From Candidatus Hydrogenedentota bacterium (GTDB taxonomy: Bacteria > Hydrogenedentota > Hydrogenedentia > Hydrogenedentales > SLHB01), in the NCBI GenBank assembly GCA_022706165.1, contig JAKJDA010000039.1, forward strand, positions 1 through 12,838: a stretch of DNA of 12,838 nt, in the 5' to 3' direction. Below are positions 1-7,525 of this stretch, piece after piece. The position numbers and the translations under genes are program-made. Every line of letters starts with the position of its first letter. The stretch's first letter is position 1. The notes below the pieces were generated by a model that saw nothing but the letters and a program-made list of their open reading frames with translations, did not search any database and had not been told where the DNA came from.

Positions 1-2839
1 CCCAGCGGCTATCCCCGGATTCACAGGGCCGAACGCTCGCCTTTAGGCCAGAGACTTCGGCGGACGCCATGGCGCGGTCGATCGGCACGGGCCCGAGGCG
101 CAGACTCAAGCGCGTGGGAGGCTCGTCGAATCGATACGTGAACCGATGAACGTTGTCCGATCGCTCGTAGGCGTAGTCGCAAAATCCGCGCGCGCTGCCC
201 GTAACGACCGGCATCCGCCGCACGTACATGCGCGTCCATGCGCCGGGAAACCGTGGCACGAGGCGCGTGTGCGCGGGGTCGTTGTCGTCGATGCCGAGCG
301 TAAGACGCACGGCCTTCACGCTGTCTGCAAGGTGTGAATCCTGTCCGGCGTAGCCGTTGACGGGCAGATAGTATTTGCCGCTGCGATGAACGACGATCCC
401 TTCGGGACTGGCCCATCCTGCGAACTCCGGCAAGTAGCAATGGCGCAGCAGCATCGATAGAAACTGCTCGGCGTCGTGCATCTCATCAAGCAGTAGCGCC
501 GTCTGCGTCATCATGCCCTGGCCATACCCGTACATGCGCAAGCAATCGTAATTCTTGTCGCGCATTAGTTGCCGGTACGCGTTGCGGGATATGTCGAGCG
601 CCCGGCGCTGGTCGGCGTCGCCTTTCGCGTAGTCATCCAGCGGCGTATAGGTGTCTCCCTCGGTCGCCAAATGTATCGGCACGAGTTTGTGGGCGTGGTC
701 CTGCCAGTCGCAACCGGGCTCGGTGTGCCATACCGGCCCCTCGGGACTAGGCTCGACGAGATGCGTGAGGATGCCTTGGCGCAGACGATTGTACAGCGCC
801 TGCCACCGCGCAACCGTCTCGGTCTTGCCGAGTTGTTCGGCCATGCGGATGGACAGCTTCACGCCGTGCAGGCAACTGTACGAGCCGTAGATGTCAAATG
901 CGCCACACTCGCTGCACGTGAACAAGATGTCGCGCTTGGTTCCCGGATAATCGGGGTTCTTGTCGAGTTGAAACTGGACCCACTCGACCGCCGCCTCGGT
1001 GGCGCGCCAGCGTTTTTCATTCCAATCGCGCGGACGTCCCTTTGCGTGCCACGCCATATACCTGCCCCACATGCAGTTGCCGTGGCCATCGTTCTCGCGG
1101 TTGCCGCGCTCGACGACGTCACCCGCCTGCGCGACGCAGGCTTCGTAGAAAGAGCGATTTCCCGCGATACGGTTCCAGTGTGGAGGCGTGGCCTCGTCGA
1201 ACAAGCAGCCGTCGAGCCAATCGAGGTAGGTCTCCGTGAATTTGTCATACCCGAACGCGACCGCCTCGCGCAGCAGTTGGCCGACCCCTCGGGTCCAGCC
1301 CGCTCCGCACAGCGGCATGTCGCCCGGCTTGCGTTCTTGATAAAGACGGAGCCACTCCGCGAGATCCGCAAAGGGCGTCTCGTTGCGGCGCCATGTCCCC
1401 ATTCCCATCTTGTAGCCGCCCATCAAACAGCCGGAAGACACCGGCGACGAACAGCCTGACCCTGTGTCGGCTATGTGGGCAGCGGACTCAGGGCCGTTGC
1501 GGTAGAGATAGGTCGCCGCGTAGACAGCCTCGGGCGCGCCTTGGAAATCGTACTCGGGACCGAAGTAGCCTGCCGGAACCTCAGGCGTTGTCAGGACGGG
1601 CAGATCGTCGACAAACGTATAGAGCGCGCACATGATGCACTCGACATCGAGAAGGTGCGCCTCGCCCTCGATATTTCCCAGCGATACGGGCTGCACGTTG
1701 GGCGAGTCCGCCGCGATATCCGGCAGCGCGGGCAAATTGGCGGCAGGCGTTTCGGTCTCGAACGTGATTGCGCTGATCAGCGGGAAGTCGTACAGTTCCG
1801 GCACGCCGCGAAACAATAGTTGCTCGACGGCGCGTCCTTCGAAATCCACCGAAAAAATGAACCGGGCGTTGTTGCTCTTCGCGCCCATGAAGCGCACGCC
1901 GTCAACAAGGCGCACGGCGTCGCGAATACAGTCGCGGTATTCGTCGCGTCCCTCGAACAACCGGGCGTCCCAATTCGCTCCGCCGGGGTCGCTGCATTCC
2001 GAGTTGTGCCACGTCAAATCCCACGGATGACCGTACCAAAGGTTAAACCCAAAGATAAGCGGAATGACCGTATGCCCGCCTTCCGTCCACACAACGATGA
2101 TTTCGCCCGCCTTGTCGCCGACAAAATGCGAGAAGCCGTGGTCGCCTTTGGGGCTGTACCATGATCCATTGGCGATGTCGATGTTGTGAATCATCCCCAG
2201 GAAATGCGCGGTCTCGACTCGGGCTCCGAACGTGAAAAACTGCATTCCCAGCGTAGCCGGGTCTTCGATCTCGACAGGATACGAGTGCACTTCGCCCCAC
2301 TTCGCGAGGGCCTTGTGATCTTGATCGCGCCACAGCCACGGTTGAATCCAACTCTCGACCCCGCGCACCAAGAACGGGATCCCGTGCGCAACGATCGGTC
2401 GACTTTCCAAACGCGAAGGAACCGCGAAAAAACGCGAGCTGCTTGGCGCGGGTTGGGCCGCAGCCAGGCGCGTCTGCATGGGGCGCGTATTGTGCAGCGC
2501 AAGCCGAAGCGCCACGTCGCGTGCGTCCGTGTCAACCGTAAACGCGCAACGCGCGAAGTATGGACCTCCGTCAAGCTCGCGTTGCGCAAAGGTCAAGGTC
2601 TGCGGCATGGCGTTAATCGAGAAACCCGCAAACCCTTCGAAAACGCCCCCCAACGCGTGACCATACGCCTTGTCCAGATTCGGGTCGTACACGAATTCCA
2701 CAACATAACGGCCGACGGTCAACCGCAGCGATTGTTCGAACACAAACGATTGTCCATCGGCAATTTCGGGCTCGCGCACTTGTATCTGCTTCGCGTGCCC
2801 GTCTTTTCCGCGCCAGTTTCCTGTAATGTCAATCACCAT
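1..2839 (-). CDS. Large six-hairpin glycosidase-like protein (3'-truncated by window edge)
   Basis: An uninterrupted minus-strand frame gives 946 residues from the ATG at 2839 and continues past the left edge, so the C-terminus is missing. The start is preceded by GAGG six bases upstream. The frame stays open upstream, but those residues (…RRRNPLQRARQT) are polar, so no signal peptide is gained. Residues 1-430 look mainly beta (a sandwich-type N-terminal region). Residues about 430-850 look alpha-helical and resemble an (alpha/alpha)6 barrel, with segments such as GNRENDGHGNCMWGRY (579-594) and MYGYGQGMMTQTALLLDEM (769-787). The stretch near 845-880 (RLTLGI…RLVPRFPGAWTRM…RRMPV) resembles the beta domain that follows the barrel in six-hairpin glycosidases. 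I infer a carbohydrate-active enzyme, probably cytoplasmic because no export signal is visible, and the protein is rich in cysteine (for example C642, C645, C656). I cannot name the family, substrate or catalytic acids. It follows the GT39-like gene by 72 bases. Confidence 0.72.
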   Translation of the reverse strand, partial: MVIDITGNWRGKDGHAKQIQVREPEIADGQSFVFEQSLRLTVGRYVVEFVYDPNLDKAYGHALGGVFEGFAGFSINAMPQTLTFAQRELDGGPYFARCAFTVDTDARDVALRLALHNTRPMQTRLAAAQPAPSSSRFFAVPSRLESRPIVAHGIPFLVRGVESWIQPWLWRDQDHKALAKWGEVHSYPVEIEDPATLGMQFFTFGARVETAHFLGMIHNIDIANGSWYSPKGDHGFSHFVGDKAGEIIVVWTEGGHTVIPLIFGFNLWYGHPWDLTWHNSECSDPGGANWDARLFEGRDEYRDCIRDAVRLVDGVRFMGAKSNNARFIFSVDFEGRAVEQLLFRGVPELYDFPLISAITFETETPAANLPALPDIAADSPNVQPVSLGNIEGEAHLLDVECIMCALYTFVDDLPVLTTPEVPAGYFGPEYDFQGAPEAVYAATYLYRNGPESAAHIADTGSGCSSPVSSGCLMGGYKMGMGTWRRNETPFADLAEWLRLYQERKPGDMPLCGAGWTRGVGQLLREAVAFGYDKFTETYLDWLDGCLFDEATPPHWNRIAGNRSFYEACVAQAGDVVERGNRENDGHGNCMWGRYMAWHAKGRPRDWNEKRWRATEAAVEWVQFQLDKNPDYPGTKRDILFTCSECGAFDIYGSYSCLHGVKLSIRMAEQLGKTETVARWQALYNRLRQGILTHLVEPSPEGPVWHTEPGCDWQDHAHKLVPIHLATEGDTYTPLDDYAKGDADQRRALDISRNAYRQLMRDKNYDCLRMYGYGQGMMTQTALLLDEMHDAEQFLSMLLRHCYLPEFAGWASPEGIVVHRSGKYYLPVNGYAGQDSHLADSVKAVRLTLGIDDNDPAHTRLVPRFPGAWTRMYVRRMPVVTGSARGFCDYAYERSDNVHRFTYRFDEPPTRLSLRLGPVPIDRAMASAEVSGLKASVRPCESGDSRW

Positions 2840-2911
2840 TGTCTGCCTCGCTCGTTGCAGGGGTTGCGCCGCCTCGATTTTTTGCTTGAACAGAAAGCCT
2901 CTCGACGTATC

Positions 2912-4474
2912 TCAGGGATCTGCGGCGCGGGCATCGCGCGGAGCCGCGTCGATCGTCGTGCGGTTCGCAGGAGGGGCGTGGGGAAGCTTGGCGACAAGTG
3001 CGCGGCGCAGCGCCTTCATCACCAGCCATTTGTCCGTGGTGAATTGACGCAGGGTCGGCGGTCCTTCGCGGGGAAAGCGGTTCTGGCTTATGAATTCTCC
3101 AGGATTGAATGGCGCTCCGGAGGGAAGACGCGTCATCTGCACAAGTGCAAGGGGCGAAATGTTTTCCTTGTCTGCCAACGCGGCGATCGCGTTTTCAATG
3201 TAGTGCTTGTCCAAAAGTCCTGCGTATTGGAGGACAAACAACGTGTTCCATATGGCGAACCATGCAACAACGGGGGCCGCCCATCGATTTCGCAACCTGC
3301 ATAGGCTCATGATGGACGCGAGCCCAACGGCGACGAAGGGAACGCAATTATCCAGACGCCGCATGCCGAACGACCATCCAATGTTTCCGGCGCAGGCTTC
3401 GACGTAGAGTTGCGCGACCAACGCCAGCGCCGTGACGGTCCAGACGCGCCGAGAAAGGCCCCGCCAAAGGCACATGCCCGCGAGTCCCACTCCGCATAGG
3501 GGCGTCCAGGTGACGAGTCCATGGGATCGCGAGAAGAAAAGGCTGAGAAAACGCGGGTGCGCCCAATTCATAAATGCATTGCCTTGGGGGATGGTCAGGA
3601 AGGAGCCATACAGGATTTTCCAGGCGATTAGCTGTGGGACGAAAACGATGAGCGCGGCGAATCCCGATGCCGTGGCGCGGAAGAACCCTTTGCGCGTCGG
3701 GTTTCCAAGCGCATCGATGGCGGGAATCAACGCGAACGTCGCGTTCTGCCATCGCACGAGCGTCGCCAAACCCACGGCCGCGCCGATGGCCATCCACGGC
3801 CACAGGGCGTCGCGATCGCGCAGCCACGCCCATACACACAGCAGCAGCGCGACGCAGCAGTATGAGGGCGCATGCGACATGGCCTGCTGGCCGTAGGTGT
3901 AATAAAGCATGGGCGAACAGGTCCATGCGCCGATGGCGGCAATCGTGCTGGCGCTGCGCGAAAACCAGCGACGCAGGGCGTAATAGACCAGCACGGTTCC
4001 CGCGATGCCGTACGTCATGTTGGCGATATAAACCGATGTGACGTAGGGTTGCGAAAAACCATTGGCGGGCAGATTTCTCAGAAGCGCGACAAGATGGCCT
4101 GCCAACAGAAAAGGCGTCCACAAAAGCGCTGGCCCCATGGCAAACGCATTGCCCAGCCGCCTCGTTGCGGTTCGGGGGCCTAGCGCGTCGACCAAGATGT
4201 CGCCGGGGACGTGTCCGGCACGGTTGAGCGCGCCGTAGTCGTTGGCGAAATCCAGATCGTGGTCGAACGCGAGAGACCGGAACCAGGCATAATAACCGAC
4301 AGGGTCTACGCCGCTTATCCTCTCCTGCCAAGGGACGAAGGTTCCTGCAGTGTGGAAAATGCCCCAAAAAACAAGTCCCAGCGCCACGATGATCCACGGC
4401 CCCGGTTCGAGGAGTCTGACGCCTTTCACAGGCCCGGGCGTCATCGCGCCGCTTGCGGATCCGTCCTTGGTCAT
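2912..4474 (-). CDS. GT39-like (GT-C fold) polytopic membrane glycosyltransferase
   Basis: This 520-residue membrane protein has a short polar N-terminus, a first membrane helix at about 26-45, and many later hydrophobic helices (roughly 113-133, 150-166, 203-217, 227-241, 271-289, 323-336, 346-361, 379-391, 399-417). After helix 1 comes an acidic loop, SGVDPVGYYAWFRSLAFDHD and DLDFANDY (54-80), in the place where GT-C enzymes carry their metal/donor-site acidic residues. Other recognisable segments are GPALLWTPFLLAGH (114-127), GQQAMSHAPS (195-204), ATLVRWQNATFALIP (237-251), SRSHGLVTWTPL (315-326) and GNIGWSFGMRRLD (363-375). GT-C enzymes move sugars from polyprenyl-phosphate donors on the outer face of the inner membrane; donor and acceptor here are unknown. 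The start lies two bases after the PFL gene stop and has no clear Shine-Dalgarno sequence, so translation probably depends on coupling. M11 is an alternative start. Confidence 0.78.
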   Translation of the reverse strand: MTKDGSASGAMTPGPVKGVRLLEPGPWIIVALGLVFWGIFHTAGTFVPWQERISGVDPVGYYAWFRSLAFDHDLDFANDYGALNRAGHVPGDILVDALGPRTATRRLGNAFAMGPALLWTPFLLAGHLVALLRNLPANGFSQPYVTSVYIANMTYGIAGTVLVYYALRRWFSRSASTIAAIGAWTCSPMLYYTYGQQAMSHAPSYCCVALLLCVWAWLRDRDALWPWMAIGAAVGLATLVRWQNATFALIPAIDALGNPTRKGFFRATASGFAALIVFVPQLIAWKILYGSFLTIPQGNAFMNWAHPRFLSLFFSRSHGLVTWTPLCGVGLAGMCLWRGLSRRVWTVTALALVAQLYVEACAGNIGWSFGMRRLDNCVPFVAVGLASIMSLCRLRNRWAAPVVAWFAIWNTLFVLQYAGLLDKHYIENAIAALADKENISPLALVQMTRLPSGAPFNPGEFISQNRFPREGPPTLRQFTTDKWLVMKALRRALVAKLPHAPPANRTTIDAAPRDARAADP

Positions 4475-4476
4475 GA

Positions 4477-5850
4477 TCAGTTGCGCAGGCTCTGCAGCGG
4501 CGCGGGGATGCGTCCGCCGAAGGACACAAAGCGTTCCGACGCGCCCATGTTGCGAACGTCAATCACCCAGCCTTCGCCGAAAAGCCCGCCGAACACGGCC
4601 TTCTCCCCCACTCCTTTGCCAGGAGCCGGCACGACGCGCACTGCCGTCGTCTTCTGGTTGATGACGCCGATGGCCATTTCGTCGGCAATGATCGCGGCGA
4701 TGGCGTCGGGGGCGATGGAGCCCGGCACGACGACCATGTCAAGACCGACCGAGCACACGCTGGTCATGGCTTCGAGTTTCTCGAGGGTGAGCGACCCCTC
4801 GCCGACGGCGTCGCTCAGCGCGTGATCTTCGCTCACCGGGATGAAGGCGCCGGAAAGCCCGCCCACACTCGACGAGGCGAACAGGCCGCCTTTCTTGACG
4901 GCGTCGTTCAACATCGCGATGGCCGCCGTGCTGCCGGGCGCTCCGATCTTCGCGATGCCCATGACCTGCAAGATCTCGCCGACGCTGTCGCCCACGCGCG
5001 GGGTCGGCGCAAGACTCAAATCAACCACGCCAAATGGAATGCCAAGCCGTTGCGCGACTTCACGGCCAATCAGCTCGCCGACGCGCGTGACGCGAAAACT
5101 GGTCCGCTTGATCTCTTCGGCGATCGCGCCGAGATCGACGCCGTCACTGTGGGCGATCAGGCGCTCCAGCGCGGCCTTGATGACGCCCGGCCCGCTGACG
5201 CCAATGTTGACGACCGTGCCCGGCTCGCCTACGCCCAGAAACGCGCCGGCCATGAAGGGATTGTCTTCGGGCACGTTCGCGAACACGCACAATTTCGCCG
5301 CCGCGAAACCATCCAACTCGGGCGTGCGATCGGCAAGATCGCGCACGACGCGGCCCATGCGGTTGACGGCATCCATGTTGATGCCGGCCTTCGTGCTGGC
5401 AACGTTCACGAAAGAACATACGCGCTCGGTCGACGACAGCGCCTCGGGCAGCGAATCAATGAGCAGCGCGTCGCCGTCGCTAAATCCCTTCTGCACCAGC
5501 GCGCCGTAGCCGCCGATGATGTCCACGCCAACGTCGCGCGCGGCTTCGTCCAACGCGCGCGCCAACGGCAAACAGACCGCCGCCGTGTGCCCCTCGAGCA
5601 ATTGACTCGCAGGCGAAACGGCCAGGCGCTTGTTCACGATCGGAATGCCGTACTTCGCCGAGACTTCGTCGCAACACGCCACGAGATGGCCGGCTACGCT
5701 GTGAATGCGCGATCGCACCTTGCGCAATAACTTGCCGGAATCGCCATCGGCACACCCCAACACGTTGATGCCCAACGTCACCGCGCGCACATCAAGGTTC
5801 TCGATCTGCACCATCTCGATCGTCTTGAGGATGTCTTCGGTCGGTATCAT
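4477..5850 (-). CDS. PFL family protein (DUF711 / UPF0210)
   Basis: The product has 457 residues, close to the usual length of about 450 for UPF0210 proteins. I chose the ATG at 5850 because AAAGGAA lies seven bases upstream and the protein then begins MIPTEDILKTIEMV, as family members do. The open frame extends upstream to 6015, but that part crosses a hairpin-rich intergenic element and reads as low-quality sequence. Recognisable family segments are GIPIVNKRLAVSPAS (68-82), GVDIIGGYGALVQKG (108-122), DNPFMAGAFLGVGEPG (196-211), VSGPGVIKAALE (218-229), VVDLSLAPTPRVGDSVGEI (275-293), GGLSGAFIPVSED (330-342), IGVINQKTTAVRV (394-406) and a C-terminus GGRIPAPLQSLRN. The fold is related to pyruvate formate-lyase, but the biochemical function is not established. 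It follows a double-ACT protein, matching the known pairing of UPF0210 with an ACT-domain UPF0237 protein, which suggests amino-acid or metabolite sensing (inference). Confidence 0.93.
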   Translation of the reverse strand: MIPTEDILKTIEMVQIENLDVRAVTLGINVLGCADGDSGKLLRKVRSRIHSVAGHLVACCDEVSAKYGIPIVNKRLAVSPASQLLEGHTAAVCLPLARALDEAARDVGVDIIGGYGALVQKGFSDGDALLIDSLPEALSSTERVCSFVNVASTKAGINMDAVNRMGRVVRDLADRTPELDGFAAAKLCVFANVPEDNPFMAGAFLGVGEPGTVVNIGVSGPGVIKAALERLIAHSDGVDLGAIAEEIKRTSFRVTRVGELIGREVAQRLGIPFGVVDLSLAPTPRVGDSVGEILQVMGIAKIGAPGSTAAIAMLNDAVKKGGLFASSSVGGLSGAFIPVSEDHALSDAVGEGSLTLEKLEAMTSVCSVGLDMVVVPGSIAPDAIAAIIADEMAIGVINQKTTAVRVVPAPGKGVGEKAVFGGLFGEGWVIDVRNMGASERFVSFGGRIPAPLQSLRN

Positions 5851-5856
5851 GATGTG

Positions 5857-5863
5857 TTCCTTT
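5857..5863 (-). promoter_or_regulatory. Ribosome binding site that sets the PFL gene start
   Basis: The minus strand reads AAAGGAA, with AGGA ending seven bases before the ATG at 5850. This supports the internal start over the longer open frame that begins at 6015. Confidence 0.75.
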
Positions 5864-5879
5864 GTGATTGGAATCTGAC

Positions 5880-6024
5880 GAAACCCTCCTTGGGAAGAAG
5901 GGCTTCCCCAACCCCTTCCCAAGAACTTCAGGGCGCGCTTCGCGCTGCGTGACGGTATGCGCGGAGCGCGAACAAACGTTTTCGGAAGGGGGGCCGGGAG
6001 AAACCTTTTTCCCAAAAGGGTTTC
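5880..6024. repeat. Composite intergenic element with ~50-nt imperfect terminal inverted repeats
   Basis: The left arm (5880-5928) and the reverse complement of the right arm (6024 down to about 5975) both begin GAAACCCT and continue through GGGAA…AAGG, a C-rich tract, CCTTCC and AA…AAC..TT. I count roughly 38 identities over about 50 columns with a few gaps. Each arm is itself a hairpin. In the right arm, 5994-6009 pairs with 6014-6030 with one mismatch and one bulged base around the loop TCCC. In the left arm, 5889-5902 pairs with 5912-5923 with a two-base bulge. The centre holds a 6-bp inverted repeat, CGCGCT (5941-5946) and AGCGCG (5965-5970). The architecture resembles dispersed palindromic units (REP/BIME-like) or a MITE. 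No second copy was seen in this window. It starts 10 bases beyond the ACT gene stop, so it may also end or stabilise that transcript, though no U-run follows. Confidence 0.6.
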
Positions 6025-6039
6025 CCCCGGAATCCTATT

Positions 6040-6609
6040 CTATCCTCGCGGACTGTGAACCGACAACGAATTCGTCGCCGTGAACAAATCTTGATGTTGC
6101 AGACGCACGGAGACGCCGAGTTCTTCAGCGGCATGTTCGAGGTCGTAGCGCAGCTCCTTCGGGTCGACGCCATGCGGCACGGTCACTTTAAAGATAACGA
6201 TGAACTGGTCCTGCCGGACCTCGTTCCACACGTCCTCAATGTTGACCTTGCGCTGCGCGAAGCATCGTGTCAATCCTCGCACGATGCCGGGGCGATCGCC
6301 GCCGACAACGGTCACGACAAACGGCTCCCCCGTCATCGTCGTAGACGGTCCGGATCGCGACGCCTCATACGGCATGACCAACGCGACAAGATTTGGCTGG
6401 CTTTCGATTGCGTTCCGCACGTCTCCCGCGATGCATTGGGCGGGAAACGTCGCACGCATCACCATCGTGAAGTAATGGCCGACGACGGTCTGACTTATCG
6501 CCTCGATGTTGGCGCCCAAGCCAAACAACGCATTCGACACGTCGGCGATGATCCCGACCCGGTCCTGCGCCAGCACCGAGATCACGTACGTCGCGGAGTC
6601 AGGTTCCAT
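6040..6609 (-). CDS. Double ACT-domain protein (GcvR-like / UPF0237-related)
   Basis: The product has 189 residues made of two tandem ACT domains, at about 8-80 and 97-172. Each begins with a beta strand followed by the typical ligand-loop signature: DRVGIIADVSNALFGLGANI (16-35) and DRPGIVRGLTRCFAQRKVNI (105-124). ACT pairs bind small metabolites, usually amino acids. Two-ACT proteins include GcvR, a regulator of glycine cleavage, and nothing else in the chain suggests an enzyme. The ATG at 6609 has AAAGGGGG six bases upstream. The gene starts 16 bases after the uppP stop, so the two are probably cotranscribed. The next gene downstream, after a 189-base structured gap, is a PFL/UPF0210 protein. 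In many Firmicutes a single-ACT UPF0237 protein sits beside UPF0210, so this is a two-domain version of that pairing. The ligand and partner are unknown. Confidence 0.88.
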   Translation of the reverse strand: MEPDSATYVISVLAQDRVGIIADVSNALFGLGANIEAISQTVVGHYFTMVMRATFPAQCIAGDVRNAIESQPNLVALVMPYEASRSGPSTTMTGEPFVVTVVGGDRPGIVRGLTRCFAQRKVNIEDVWNEVRQDQFIVIFKVTVPHGVDPKELRYDLEHAAEELGVSVRLQHQDLFTATNSLSVHSPRG

Positions 6610-6625
6610 GCGACACCCCCTTTGG

Positions 6626-7429
6626 TTATCGCGTCATCAACGCCAGCATAAGGACTATCGCGCCGAGAACAATGCGGTAATAACCGAACGCCTTGAAGTC
6701 GTGCCGCTGAATGTAGCGCATCAAGAATGCCACTACCGCATACGCCACCACAAACGACACGACAGCGCCAATCGCGAGCGCGCCCCATTCGCGGCCGGTG
6801 AAATGCAGGCCATTTTTGAGCAGTTTGAGCGCGGTCGCGCCGAGCATTGTGGGAATGGCGAGAAAGAAGGAGAACTCCGCGGCGGTCTTGCGGTCCGCGC
6901 CGAGGGCCATCGCGCCGATGATCGTCGCCGCCGATCGCGACGTGCCGGGGACCATCGCGAGGCATTGGATGAAGCCGATGCCAACCGCCCGCGCATAGGA
7001 CATCGCGTCGGCGCTGACGATAACCGGCCGGCGCTGGCGCGTTTCAAGAACGATGAGAAGGACGCCGCCCACGATCAACGCCATGCATACCACAACCGCG
7101 TTGAAAAGCCATTTTTCGATGAGGTCGTCCAACAAAAAACCGATGATGGCAGCGGGCGCGAACGCCGCGACGATCTTTGTCCACAGCGTGATGGTCGCGT
7201 TCCGTTCCGCAAGAGGTTTCCCAAAGGGCCACAGTCGCGCCCAGAAATACAGGACGACGGCAAGGACGGCCGGCAATTGGATGATCACCATGAATGCGTC
7301 GTTAAAGGCCTTGTCCGGCGACAATGCGATAAAACGATCGACAAGCAACATATGCCCCGTGCTGCTGATGGGGAGAAATTCCGTCAACCCTTCGACAATC
7401 CCAAGCAACGCTGCTTTCACGAAGATCAT
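6626..7429 (-). CDS. uppP: Undecaprenyl-diphosphatase (UppP/BacA family)
   Basis: This 267-residue polytopic membrane enzyme removes a phosphate from undecaprenyl diphosphate to regenerate the lipid carrier for peptidoglycan and other surface glycans; it can confer bacitracin tolerance. Family hallmarks are present: EGLTEFLPISSTGH (13-26), carrying the (E/Q)xxxE pair E13/E17 and H26, and PGTSRSAAT (161-169) with the catalytic arginine R165. The length and the spacing between these motifs fit the family (about 265-275 residues), and the remaining sequence forms hydrophobic helices. The start at 7429 places the first motif as in homologues, and AAGGG lies nine bases upstream. The gene begins only 47 bases beyond the intrinsic terminator of the ppiD-like gene and is followed 16 bases later by the double-ACT gene. 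I saw no convincing promoter in the 47-base gap. Confidence 0.97.
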   Translation of the reverse strand: MIFVKAALLGIVEGLTEFLPISSTGHMLLVDRFIALSPDKAFNDAFMVIIQLPAVLAVVLYFWARLWPFGKPLAERNATITLWTKIVAAFAPAAIIGFLLDDLIEKWLFNAVVVCMALIVGGVLLIVLETRQRRPVIVSADAMSYARAVGIGFIQCLAMVPGTSRSAATIIGAMALGADRKTAAEFSFFLAIPTMLGATALKLLKNGLHFTGREWGALAIGAVVSFVVAYAVVAFLMRYIQRHDFKAFGYYRIVLGAIVLMLALMTR

Positions 7430-7476
7430 GCAAAACGGCCCTTATGCGTTGACGCGCGTCCGGAACGGGACATATC

Positions 7477-7505
7477 AAAAAAAACGCCCGATCCAGGATC
7501 GGGCG
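7477..7505 (-). terminator. Intrinsic terminator of the ppiD-like gene
   Basis: On the minus strand a perfect inverted repeat (CGCCCGATCC, one base, GGATCGGGCG; 7485-7505) is followed directly by eight T residues (7484-7477). It lies 20 bases after the ppiD-like stop codon. The plus strand has no T-run on the other side, so it should act only on minus-strand transcription. Confidence 0.93.
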
Positions 7506-7525
7506 TATTCGGCAGGGCAACGTCG

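Noticed and set aside
2840..2911. Terminator or promoter between the glycosyltransferase and the glycosidase-like gene
   Set aside because: No hairpin with a T-run and no convincing -35/-10 pair could be seen; only the GAGG binding site near 2846-2849 is supported.
3348..4562. Minus-strand 404-codon frame overlapping the glycosyltransferase
   Set aside because: It is a shifted frame of the membrane protein gene; its translation is Arg-rich, lacks membrane helices and shows no family motif.
5851..6015. N-terminal extension of the PFL protein from the ATG at 6015
   Set aside because: It crosses the inverted-repeat element, encodes no family sequence and bypasses a good ribosome binding site at the 5850 start.
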